Source of the DNA: Tricholoma matsutake
Taxonomy: Eukaryota > Basidiomycota > Agaricomycetes > Agaricales > Tricholomataceae
NCBI GenBank assembly: GCA_026075535.2
Contig: AP026545.1
Location: forward strand, 3,348,001 to 3,412,000
DNA length: 64,000 nt
Direction: 5' to 3'
The translations under genes were made by a program, and so were the position numbers. Shown one piece after another: positions 47,501-58,153 of this stretch. The stretch's first letter is position 1, and each line of letters starts with the position of its first letter. The notes under the pieces were generated by a model. That model did not search any database, was not told the DNA's origin, and saw nothing but the letters and a program-made list of their open reading frames with translations.

Positions 47501-49544
47501 CCACATGAGGCAGTGGTTTGAAAACATCTATAAATTCTGTGAGGAAGCCAGTTTCGAGTGTTCCAACCTTCTCCTGGAATGCAAGTACTTCAATGTGATC
47601 CTTTATCATACCCGCGATGTTCAATGGCTTCATGGGTTTGGGCACATGTTTGCCAGCCTTCAGACATTGTTTACAGACTTCAATAAGTTCAGGTAGCATC
47701 ATCTTTACCCTCTCCTTTGTCTATAACATACATTTTGGATCAACCTTTTTTTGTTGGGTTTTCGTGGAGGAGGGTTCAAGAGATCATATTTATTCTGTTT
47801 GTCGATAGCGGTACAAGCTTCAAAGTCTGCGACAATGTGATTTATGGTAAGGAATGGGAGACTGAACAGTAGAGGGACACATAAACTTGGAGTTACAATA
47901 GCTTTAACAGTTTGAGAAATCCACACCGAGTCAGGCATGTAAGAGACCAGTTTAACATACTCATGCAAATGACTGTCTGATGATGATGAATTGTTCAGTG
48001 CAACAGAAATTGGTAAAGGGTCGTGCAAACAATAACAGTGCAAGCCTAGTTGGTCGGTGAGCATTGAGTTGATGAGCATGACATGTGCTCCACAATCAAG
48101 CATGCTGCTCACTGTGATAGGTTTGTCAGAGCCAGGCCCCATCATGGAGCATGTCCAATGGAGATGTGCAATGGTAAGGGGTGCACTCACCTCTTCTTCA
48201 GTCTCAGAACCAGAACCCAAGACTGCAGAAGGCATGACAGCCCCGACAATGAATGATGCGTTGTTTTCATCATTGACTTCCTCGATGCGGGCCGAGAAAG
48301 TGACAGCTCCTACAGGCTTGCTTCCGCTAGGGACATTGTTGGTTTGCTTGTGGTTGAGAAGCATTTCCTCCATAACCTCCTTATAGTTATGGCCGTCAGG
48401 GAAATCATTGTGGCAATCTGGGGCACAGTGGTTCTGGTATCCGCAATGGCATTTCAAACATCCTTGATGCTTGAATAGCAGTGAATGTTTGTTATCCATG
48501 AGACAGGGTGGCTTGGAGCGAGAGGAGGGTGTAGTGGTGGAGGAGGGAGTAAATGTGCAGCTTTTAGAAGATGCTGTGACATTTTGGTTTTGAGGGTAAC
48601 TGCTCAGGGCTTGGCGCAGCGCGCTTAGGTGCTCACTGAAAATCCTCGGCTGCTTTGAGATATCATTTTGTGTCGTGAGCACGTTCTTCAGCCAGTTTGC
48701 GGAGTTCTGTGATCCAGCAGGTCAGCTGTGCTTCTGCTGTCTTTTTGCCAGCATTATTGGTGGCCGCTTCAATGAGGTCTTTAATGTTGCAGTTCTTAGC
48801 ACGGATGCAGAGGTCGGCATTGAGAAGTGTTTCAAGCTGGATACAGAGCGGGTCATCTGAGAAGTGGTAACTAGTTCCTCGCAGGATGATGTTTGAGTGG
48901 CAAATGTCATTCACCCATTTGGGGAATGAATCAGAAAATTTGAGGTGAGAGTTGCAGATGTGGGAGTGCAATTCGCCATCCCACCTGCCTGGGAGAAATT
49001 CCTTACCAAAATCCTTTATGAACTCAGGGAAGGTGAGAGACATCAAGTGTTTGCAATGGGTCACAACTCAGTCTCTAGCATGCATGTCTTTTAATCCAGG
49101 TAAGATTGCAGATACATGGTCAGACACTTCAAGCTTCTTGTTTGCGGAGAAGAAGTCTTTGCAAGCCATCTCCCATTGGCACATGACCAATGGTGAGATC
49201 TCGCCAGGTGTCAAGAGTGGGATGCATTTTGGTTCAGTGTGAACGACCTCAGCAGGCATGGATGTGGCCATTTTATGTTGTGGTAAAGTGAAGCTGGTGT
49301 CTGAACAAGAAGAGGAAGAATAGGAGTCAGAGTCATCAACAAGTCAATTGACTGTATGCGCATTGGTTGGGGGGTTCAGGCGGGATTCATGTTCTGCAAA
49401 TGGAGGCAATTCAGAGGAAGATAAAGGGTCACCAGAGTTGGACGGGGCGTGTCCTAAGCTCAGTGTCAGAGATGGCGATGAAGGTGATGGCGGGTTTGGC
49501 TCACTTGCGAGAGTGTTGGCAACAGTGTGCACTTCCTTGCACAT
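44538..49544 (-). pseudogene. Gag-pol of the outer retroelement, decayed
   Basis: Minus-strand relic. Gag (about 49,544-47,705) has a Cys/His cluster (CLKCHCGYQNHCAPDCH) and leads to a protease motif SSMLDCGAHVMLIN. Reverse transcriptase is largely intact in one 351-codon frame (47,336-46,281), with VNDYQQLN, a complete catalytic VYLDDIII and RNase H VTTDASDYQSGAVLS. Integrase follows (HDVLGHFWFSKSYGSLRESLYWP, CPDCQCNK, VSFTDRLNSD, MSTAYHPQSDGASE) and then a chromodomain split by a frameshift: EEYTINRILEEQK, then YLVCWLGYGPEEDRWLP in another frame. Stop TAG at 44,538. Upstream the gag frame is cut off by the DNA transposon at 49,546. Divergent from the inner element, so a separate family. Confidence 0.85.
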
Positions 49545-49545
49545 A

Positions 49546-52500
49546 CTGTAAGAGCCTTAATTATAACAATCACCTGTGACACCGTGACCTTAACAAATGG
49601 TCCTGGACATAACAAATGGGTCAAATCGATGCGTGACTGCTAACAAACCAAGATTTGATGTCCACCATGACCAAATTCAGTAGCGAGTATACTTGTTCAA
49701 CTTCAGTCACCGTTTTACTTAGAGCATTGGCATTTACATACTTACTGTATGTTTGTCCGCTACCATTTATGTCCTTTAAAATTTCCCTGGGCGCTTGTCT
49801 CCTTGTAATGATCTTCATGGAAAAGTTTCTTGTCAAATATTCTCCTGAGGAACTGGCAGAATGCAAGCATGAGGATTGCATAAATATTCAGGAGGAATTG
49901 GAAGCCAAATGGGAGAGGCATACAAGCTATGTAGAAAGACAGAAAGAAAAGGTCCAAGAGCAGAATAACATCTGGAAAAAGCAACAGAGGAGCAAAGAAC
50001 AACACATTGAAATTGAGTCAGGATTGAGAAACAGTGATGGCAGTCTAGAAGAGCACAAGGTATGCACACTGGTCTTCTGACTTTGATGTTGACTGTCGGT
50101 AACAAGAATGGTATCACAGAAAAGAAAACTGAACAGTCGCAATGATTCAAGCACAGCCGATAGAAAGGGAACAATCAAGATTGGCAGGAAGGAAAAACCA
50201 CAAATCTGCTCAAGATGAACTAACTGGTTCAAGGCATCCACTTGGAAAGCCATTGATGCTGCAGCCAAATCATGCCAGTTTCAAACAGGAGAGGTGGTAA
50301 AGCTCTTAAGGAAGCAACTTGGTGGCAGTGATACATATTGCACCCTTCAACCTGGAACAATTCAGCATTGGATCAACATTTCTGAGACTGGATCTCGAAA
50401 GTGGAAGGAAGAAATTCTAGCACAAGTAGAGAAAGAAGGAAAATGGCAGGTCATAGCTGTTAGACTTGGGCGCCCAAAGCCTTTGGTTTGTTCTTCTGTC
50501 ATGGGTTTGTAGACAACTGACATATTAAGAGTGTTTAATCAGCATGGATATACAATGTTGGTCCAAAAAATCAAGGCAGACCTCTTTATCAATTGCAATG
50601 GAGGTTTACCCATTTCAGTTCCCATCACACATGCTCTCATCCTTGGGTATGTTGAAACAATGGCACCAGAATTACTTGCTGTCAAAAAGTTCAAGTGCTC
50701 AGGACATTTCCTGTGTATGCTTCTTGACATTGAGTTAGGGTGGTCATGGCGGGTTGGTACTTGTGCTGCTCAGAAGACACCAGACAACTGGGAAACCTTA
50801 ACTGAAGATATGTTCTTATGGATTGTGTACCAAGCAATGGTCCAAGGAATCATACCTGAAGCAATGATCAATGGGGACCAGCTAGGCATCCGAGTCATCC
50901 CATTAGGCAACAGAACATGGGCACCTCATGGTGCAAAGCAAGTTGAAACATTTGGAAAGGAAGAAAAGTGACAGTTTATGCTGATGTCAGCAACCACATG
51001 TTCAGGAGACACTCTACTATTTCAGTGTATCTGGAAAGGGTCAACCAAGCAGTCATTGCCAGCAGCAAGAATACGAGCTGAGGCAGAGAATGAGGGAATC
51101 ATCTTCTCATGTGGAGGAGACAAACATTGGAGTAACTTGGCTTGCATGAAGGAGGTAAGCAGCTAAGCTTACAATCACTGCAGTCAATAATGATATTTTG
51201 TATCTCAGTGGATTCAGAAAATTGATGCACCATATCTCAAAAGGCTTTGCCAGCGCAAGGGCTTAAAAAAGATAGAGGGCCTGCTCATCATTGATGTTTG
51301 GTCTGTTCATTGAGGAGAGCCTTTTCATATGTGGATGAAGACTGAATATGGGTGGATAAAAACTGTTTTCATCCCTGGAGGATGTCAGTTTCTAAACTTC
51401 CTCATTATAGATCACAGCTGAACATCTACATTTGTTTAGGTACAGGAAAGTTTCAACCCAATGATGTGGGCATTCAGCGGATTATAAAGCATATCTTTGA
51501 ATGTGAATCAGTGCAGTACTTTGTTGCAGAGACCAAGTCACAGCTCGCTGCAAGGCCTAACACAGCCATGAAGCTGAATGTTGATCTTGGCTGACTCTGA
51601 AATGCAACAGTTGGCTGGGCACTCAAAGCATACCAATTTCTCAAAGACCACCCAGAAATCGTAAGGAAGGTGAATATCCTGCTAAACAAAGAGAAGAACT
51701 GGGCTGACTCTATAATGGCTGATGATGAGGCATGGGAAAAATGTCAAATGAAGGGATGGAATTTGTCTCATGAGTTGATCACCAGCAAAGCTGCACTCTG
51801 CACTGTGCATGAACGTCTTGAAGATGATGACAAATTTGCCTTGTCAGTAGCAGTTCAATGTGATCCTAGTGCTGACTCTGCAGTAGAGGGTGTTGAAAAG
51901 CTGCTCAAAGATGATCTCTCCACCAACATGGAGTTTGATGATGATCTGGCTGTGTCTCCCAGTGTGCTTGCAGCGGTGCTCAGATTGACCTCAACTCCAG
52001 CCAATATTGAAGATAATCGAACAGTGACAGAAAATGAACAAGGGTTTGTTGAATTGCGAGGTGGTGTGGACGACGAGGAGTTGACTGATGCAGATGCAGA
52101 GGGTGAAACAGATCCTGATTACAACACTGAGTCTGAGTCAAAGAATTCAACAGGGATGCAGAGCCATTGCACCTACATCTATTTCATTGATCAAGCAGTG
52201 TGGAAACCAAAAGATGAAGAAAGAGTTCAAATTGATCTGAAGAGTAAAACTGGGCAGTAAGTCTGTCATTTGATTTGTATTTGCTCATAGATGTAGACCT
52301 CTATGACTAGGTATTTGTATGTCTGCTATGCAACCTATCTGCTCTTGAAAAAACCAACCCCGGGCCAGTGGTATAGCAAAGTGCTGTCATTCTGCGAGCT
52401 GCATGATTTTCTGAATCTTGACTTGGAGGGTCAAAAATTTTCAAGAAGCAAGTTGATGAGGATCCTGGAGAAACTACAGGATGAAACTATGCTGTATCTT

Positions 52501-52684
52501 GGTGTCAAGTCGTAGATATCACGTAGATCTTGTTCTGTGGTGATTTCAGAAATTTTCGGAAAAATCACTGTGACATGGGTTCTGACCTTAACAAATGACC
52601 CACTTTGTGACATGACTTTTCAAAAATTAACACAACAAACACCTTCCATGACATGACAAATTGTTATAATTAAGGCACTTACAG
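49546..52684 (+). mobile_element. Tc1/mariner-pogo-like DDE transposon
   Basis: A 3,139-bp element with 25-bp terminal inverted repeats starting CTGTAAG(A/T)GCCTTAATTA (49,546-49,570 and 52,660-52,684, one mismatch). It is flanked by TA on both sides (49,544-49,545 and 52,685-52,686), the dinucleotide duplication of Tc1/mariner-type transposons. Subterminal GACCTTAACAAATG words also pair in inverted orientation. It lies in the gag leader of the outer retroelement, opposite in coding direction. Confidence 0.88.
49655..52260 (+). pseudogene. DDE transposase, intron-containing, inactivated by stops
   Basis: Plus-strand relic of a pogo-like transposase. A Glu/Lys/Gln-rich coiled part (49,830-50,080) and a DNA-binding part (VVKLLRKQLGGSDTYC..., about 50,290) precede the catalytic core. 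There the first Asp is in INGDQLGIRVIPLGN, the second in GLLIIDVWSVH and the third in FQPNDVGIQR. Two introns can be removed to restore continuity: after CMKE (about 51,153, GTAAGC...CTCAG) and within FIPGGC-TGKFQPND (about 51,384-51,439). In-frame TGA codons at about 50,969, 51,312, 51,592 and 51,598 disable it. At least three of these sit where Arg (CGA) is the natural reading. An acidic C-terminal tail ends at 52,260. Confidence 0.8.
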
Positions 52685-52824
52685 TAATCGGCAGGATGGG
52701 CAACAGGTACGATCAAAGATTGGGACAAAAGCGAGTGAGCGAGAAAGAGAAAAAGCCAAAAAAAGGTGGGGCCAGCGGTGAGCTGGCAGAAAAAAAATCT
52801 CTTGATGTGGCATTCAAAAAAAAG

Positions 52825-53004
52825 TGTAATCTCAGAGAGATTCACTAAAGAAAAGGCACAGAGACAGAATGAGCAGAAGAGATCTATTTGAAGGAGACTC
52901 TAGAGTATGATGATGATGGTGATGATGATGGTAGTTGGTAAGGATCAGTGAGGCTGAAGTATGAGGCCTTTGGTAAATAAGCATAAGCAAGTAACATCCT
53001 TACA
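52825..53004 (-). repeat. Right (5') LTR of the outer retroelement
   Basis: 180 bases TGTAATC...CTTACA, matching 37,854-38,006 in direct orientation but 26 bases longer near its right end. Immediately followed by the ACTAT duplication. Confidence 0.82.
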
Positions 53005-53608
53005 ACTATATTCCATTTATGGTCAGTCACATGACTCTCCCAATGTCATTTTTGAACTCAGCTCAAGAAACTGATCAAAATGGTATATAACATCACTATA
53101 TTCCATTTATGGTAAGTCACATGACTCTCCCAATGTCATTTTTGAACTCTGCTCAACAAACTGATCAGAATGGTATATAACATCACTATATTCCATTTAT
53201 GGTAAGTCACATGTCTCCCAATGTCATTTTGAACTCTGCTCAACAAACTGATCGGAATGGTATATTCCATTTATATCATGGTCACATGACTCTCCTGATG
53301 TCATTTTTGAAATCAGCTCAAAAAACCAATCAGAATGGTATATAACATCACTATATTCCATATATGGATGGTCCCATCACTACATATGTACATGTCATTT
53401 TGAAACTCAGCTCAAAAAAACTGGTTAGAATGATGTATAACATCACTATAAATTTTTGACTCCCACAGTTAGTAAAGTCAGTAATGTTTGTAATGGTTGC
53501 TGAAAATTACTGACTGTGGGGAAAACAGACATGGAAAAATGGTCACACTGAATTTTTCATTGATTCCAGGTTTGAAGAATGAGTCTTAACTCCATTAAGG
53601 ACTTGTAA
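53005..53608. repeat. Right half of the fold-back element
   Basis: About five imperfect ~90-bp units, each with ATGGTATATAACATCACTATATTCC or a shortened form, run in the opposite orientation to those at 37,311-37,790. The outermost 150 bases (to GGACTTG) are the inverted copy of the left end. No target-site duplication could be recognised at the outer ends. Confidence 0.7.
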
Positions 53609-54080
53609 ACCACTGTTTATTAATGCTATATATACATACATAAGTGTTGTCTACCAAAAAAAAGCAAAGGGAAAAGGGCCAGGAATGAGTGGAATAGCAT
53701 GCAGGGATGATGAGTGCGACACTAGCTGAGGCTGTGGTGCATGTTGATCAACCATGGGAGATGGTGATCGGGTGGTGATTGGCATGAGAACTGGTGGTAG
53801 GGTTTTGATGCAATCAAGCCTAGGAATAGTGAGGCAGACATGGGTTTCGACCAAAACCCCCCGTACCTGCGGTAAAACCGCACCTGTAACCGTAATGGGT
53901 ATGGTGTTCATGGGTATGGGTATGGGTACACAAAATTATACCTGGAGTTACCTGAGTCACACCCTATGAGTACATGGGTATGGTGATGCACATGGTTATT
54001 CACTTTAAAATGCACCCAAAATTATCCAAATTGATCAAGATTTGGTTGAGATATAGCTTGATCAATTTTGGATCAATTAT
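53609..54080. other. Probable left end of the hAT element
   Basis: No coding region. Around 53,850-53,935 there is a run of GTACC, GGTAAAACCGC and repeated ATGGGT words (GGGTATGGGTATGGGT), the sort of sequence seen at the ends of fungal hAT elements. It is followed by AT-rich DNA with TTGATCAA words. The exact terminus and its inverted partner were not found. Confidence 0.35.
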
Positions 54081-54506
54081 TATAAGGGCAACCTAAGCCT
54101 CTAGCAAAGGGAAATCCGAAGTTAAAATTATACTACATAATACAGGCATTGGGGGCGCACCTAGCAAAGGGAAATCCGAAGAGAAAACTCTAAGGATCCC
54201 CTTGCTGATGCCCAGTATATGTGAAGACGACAAAAATCAAATATAACCTAAAAATAGAAAAAGGCGGAGATAGGCGGATCAAGGCCGCCGAATGACATCA
54301 TACCAAGGGGTATGTGTCGGAAGGGGTACTCCGCCTCTAAATATAAAAGTGTCAACATATACAAACATGATAGCAAGGGAAAATTAGTAATAAAATCCGG
54401 AAAAATCATAAAAAATGAAGAATAGAAGGAAATGAGGTGGGGAAAAATATGGGACAAACATAAAAAATAGGAAAAACACACAGGGCACCCCCTTAGTCCC
54501 CTTACA
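54081..54506. mobile_element. Solo LTR of the inner retroelement family
   Basis: 426 bases TATAAGGG...CCCTTACA, clearly the same family as the 434-bp LTRs at 38,007 and 43,962. Flanked by the 5-bp duplication ATTAT (54,076-54,080 and 54,507-54,511). No internal sequence: the product of LTR-LTR recombination. It differs from both full copies at many positions, so it is an independent and older insertion. Confidence 0.85.
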
Positions 54507-54689
54507 ATTATGACACTTAGTTGAGGAATTATTTGATGACATTGACTTTTCCAGGCCAATATACTGACTGTGGGAACAAAACCTGTCAAGAACCCATGAT
54601 GTACCCTAGTCAAAACTGATTGGGAGATTATCCTGGTTGCTGTAATTTCAGATGCTTTGGGTGAGTTGAGTTGAGCTTGATGAGACCTG

Positions 54690-56176
54690 GTGAAAGCATT
54701 TCCTTCTCTACTTAGACCAGACTGCCATGCACATCAAATCAATCATGTAGTTTATGACTACTTTGTCCAACCATCAACATCAATACTCCTTGGATATGTG
54801 GATACCATGACTGAGCTTATTACATGGCTTCAAAGCAAAACATTTGTTCTTGGACTGATCCGTGTGATTCAGGAATGCAACATTTCTGCAAAAATGCTGG
54901 CTGTCATCCATGCAGTCCTGACACAGTGGACCACTCATTATCTCGCATTTAAGTGGCTTCTGGAGCTTCTATGGGTATTGGAACAAATGCTCCATGACAA
55001 TCATGGAGCTCTTGAAAGTCAAATAATTATTGGAACATCAGATGCAAAGGCCAAGGGAAGGAAAATGCTTAGCATCATCAAGGATTCAGCTTTCTGGCAC
55101 AACCTGCTTTGGTTGAAGAAGCAACTTGAGCCTCTCACTCTTGCCACTAACATCACACAACTATCAAATGTTCACCTTGATCAGGTATTGATCATTTTGT
55201 ATAAGGAGTATCAGGCCATGCTTTCTGAAGACAACTCCCTTGAAACTCAGTATCTAGTTCAGTGCATTATTGATAGCATTGAGAAGCACTGGACAAAGTC
55301 AGAGCAAGAAGCCTTCATTGCAGCATTATGTCTCAACCCTGTCTACAAGCTAGGACCTTTCACAGATGTAAACTTCACAACATTAGCTGGAATTCTTCAT
55401 CTCCTGAAGAAGCTGTATGTTTGCTTTTTTGGTGAACTCACTGTTGCTGAAGATCAACAAATGTATGATGGACTGCAAGATTATCTCCACAACACTAGGC
55501 ACTCCAGAGGCTCGGCAGCATTAGTGAAAAATATGTGGGCTTCTGCTTGAGCACAGGGACAACATCCTGATCCATTGCTGATGTGGGCCAGAACCCAACA
55601 TGCAAGTCACCCAATGCCACTTGCAAAGCGCCTATTCTCAGTATGTGTCAACTCTGCATCATGTGAGAGACTTTTTAGCATGTTTGGAGTGACACTCTCA
55701 TGCCTTTGATCTCAACTATGACTGCAAGTGATGACTGATTTGGCTGAGCTTTGTCTCCATCTTTGAGATGAACATCTCAAGTCAGGTCAGGTCAAAGAAC
55801 GAATGAAGAGGAAAATGACTAGCCATCATTCAGAAGTAGCATGGCATGCAAGTGGTCAACCAGTCACAAGTTCAACCACAACCACTACAGGCTTGGAGCA
55901 TGAAGTACCTTCAAATAATCCACAGGCTGAATCACATCATCTCTTACCTGCGACAATGAAGATGATGGCAATGACAATGATCTTGATCACACATTGAGAA
56001 AAATTGCTGATATATTTAATTATGAGAACAGTGTGTGGACAGAGATCTCAAAGGAACTGTCAATCCACGGATTAGATGATGAACTCAAGCTTTATGAACT
56101 GATCAATTTGGATGCAGCTGGGGAAGATGATTCTACTATGGTCAATGAAATGACCCAAGTGTTATTATCTATATGA
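54690..56176 (+). pseudogene. hAT-family transposase, truncated and stop-ridden
   Basis: The first 286-codon frame (54,690-55,550) carries the RNase-H-like catalytic and helical insertion region of a hAT transposase (CHAHQINHVVYDYF, then VIHAVLTQWTTHYLAFKWLLEL, FWHNLLWLKKQLEPL, AALCLNPVYKLGPF). It continues past a TGA into DPLLMWARTQHASHPMPLAKRLF and SCERLFSMFGVTLS, the conserved hAT dimerisation signature. Further TGA codons at about 55,548, 55,709, 55,718 and 55,763 fall where Arg is expected. The N-terminal BED-finger part is missing. A tail with DELKLYELINLD ends at 56,176. GATTCAA/TTGAATC words cluster downstream (56,390-56,550). Confidence 0.8.
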
Positions 56177-56588
56177 TATATTCATCATGTTGTTCTTACT
56201 AGTAATACTCTAGTAGTACTGTCTGTGTACTTGAGGATATGCTATTCTATGCCTATGACTAAGCATGGCCATGCCTCGTGTGAATGCCACATTCAAACTG
56301 GACACTGGCAGGCCATATTTCATGGCATTTGTATAAAACACAGGCAAACATATGGCATTGCCAACACTGGTCAAACATCAGATTCTAGGTTGATTCAGTG
56401 GAGATTCAAACAGAATTCAATGGACAAAACATCACTTGAATCTTGCTTGAATTGCCCTTTTTTTTGAATCGTTGGAACGCCTCTGGAGTTGCTTCAACTT
56501 TTTGAATCGTGATTCACTTAGAAATGATTCAACTCTCACTTAAATTTGCAGATCAAATTATCTTACATAATGAGAGACACATTCAACA

Positions 56589-58145
56589 AGGACCCCAGAA
56601 GCTCCTGCAAAGGTCTGTCCAGGTTTTAGCATGTTTGAGGGGCAAAATTTTGACATATACATGTCCAGACTTTGCATAATTCAGGCACCTTTCACTGTAG
56701 GTTTGTCCAGATTTAGCATGTTTGAGAGGTTGAGATTGTTGAAATTTTGGAATGTGCCTGCAACTTACTGTGAAGAATATCATGATGTTCCTGCACACAG
56801 GCCATCTTGATGCTTTGATGTAAAAATAAGTCCATGGTTGCAGCAAAAAAATTCCTATTACACTGGAGGGAAAATGGGTAGAAGATAGCCCTACTTTCAT
56901 GGCTTAATTTTGTTATGCTCGCACGTAACTTATACCTGTTCCCTATGTTTTGAACACATTTTTTTGACCTGTCACACTGTATGGCTCTGTCACATATGTG
57001 ACCTGTTACATCCTTGTCCGACTTACAGTCGCAGACAAACAAACACAACAAATTTGATATCTCATGATCAACTAAAAATTTGGTCATTCTGATTGCAGAT
57101 TCAGACTCGGGATGGCAAGAAACATCCAAAAACACACCTCCAAAGTTTTTCCCACAAGTGGTTGTGCTGGCCAAAATTTTTGGGCAAAATTTTCAAAAAG
57201 ATATGGCTGTGCTGAGTGCAAAATCTGGTGTTTCGAGGTGGAAGGCATACTTGGTGCACATATGGGATGATTAGTCAATAATTAAGGTGTGCCTGTTCCA
57301 AAATCAATCCAAAATTGTTTATTTGTTCAAATTTAGTTATCACACATTTACTGTGCATGACAGCTCAGAGAGCAGTGGCCTATGTGCAATTGATTTTCAA
57401 TGTCCAAAAGGAATGCAACCAAGTTTGTTGTACAATTTCCTTTAAAAGCCCTCAGCAATCAAGCAGTTGGAATTCAGCTATGTGTGTAATTTTTTGAGAG
57501 GGGCATATCATAGCTGGAATATTGTGCATGCAGTACGGCTGAGTAAATTGTTTGAATATGCATAACAAAAGAAATCTGTCCCCATCTGGTGCTACTTTAA
57601 CTATTTCTGATTCTCAGAAAACCAATGGATGTTGGTGCAAGCATCATTTGTGCAGAATGATGTTGTTTAAGTGCCACCATCGACTTGCTGTCAATGTTGA
57701 ATGATCGGAAAACATCCCATGATGACCAAAATTAGGACATTTCTCACTGAGCTCGCATGACTTTGATGGATTTCTCACAATGTTAGGGAATTTTTCCTGC
57801 TCAAACCGCCCATGGAAAACCTCCAATTCTTTCAGAATCATGTTCAGCTTGGGAAAAGCTGTTGCACTATTTTTCATATTTTTCCCAATTTTTTCGGGGG
57901 TTGGCCAAAAAGTTTGGGGTACATTTGCCCAGATCATTGATTGGGCAAAATCAGCTCGTGAATATTAACTCAATGGGTCCTAAATAAGATGTTCCTGCAA
58001 TAAAATGGGTAATTCAGGGTTGGGTGGATGGTGGATCTGGCATTGATTATTTTTGTTGACTTTGTTTGTCCGCGACTGTAGCATGTTTGAGGGGTGTTTT
58101 TGGCGATTTTCCCGGACAAACCTTTGCAGGAGCTTCCGGGGTCCT
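56589..58145. mobile_element. Non-autonomous DNA element, 35-bp TIRs, 8-bp TSD
   Basis: 1,557 bp long. Ends AGGACCCC(A/G)GAAGCTCCTG... form 35-bp inverted repeats (56,589-56,623 and 58,111-58,145) with three differences, all transitions. ATTCAACA flanks both sides (56,581-56,588 and 58,146-58,153), an exact 8-bp duplication as made by hAT-type (and some other) transposases. TAGCATGTTTGAG recurs three times near the ends. No transposase: open frames such as 56,713-57,174 (minus) have no recognisable domain. It interrupts the GATTCAA-rich sequence that follows the hAT relic. Confidence 0.82.
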
Positions 58146-58153
58146 ATTCAACA

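Larger units (their letters stand above)
37854..53004 (-). mobile_element. Outer Ty3 (chromodomain) LTR retroelement, split by two insertions
   Basis: Bounded by LTRs TGTAATC...CTTACA (plus-strand reading) and by the 5-bp duplication ACTAT at 37,849-37,853 and 53,005-53,009. Transcription runs on the minus strand, so the right LTR is 5'. The left LTR is followed by a purine tract on the minus strand (GGAGGGGAGGG, 44,402-44,412), the expected polypurine primer. The coding relic lies at 44,538-49,544. A second retroelement (38,007-44,395) sits one base before the end of the left LTR, and a DNA transposon (49,546-52,684) sits in the 5' part of gag. Removing both leaves an element of about 5.6 kb. 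Confidence 0.85.

Noticed and set aside
38476..49544. Individual open frames read as separate host genes (for example the 351- and 234-codon frames)
   Set aside because: They are collinear pieces of two gag-pol polyproteins bounded by LTRs and target duplications.
52627..52845. Minus-strand frame with a hydrophobic start next to the 5' LTR
   Set aside because: It spans the transposon junction and LTR edge; its continuity is created by the insertion, not by a gene.
53010..53460. CRISPR-like array because of regularly spaced ~90-bp units
   Set aside because: Units are direct imperfect repeats without unique spacers, in a eukaryotic fold-back element whose inverted copy lies 15 kb away.
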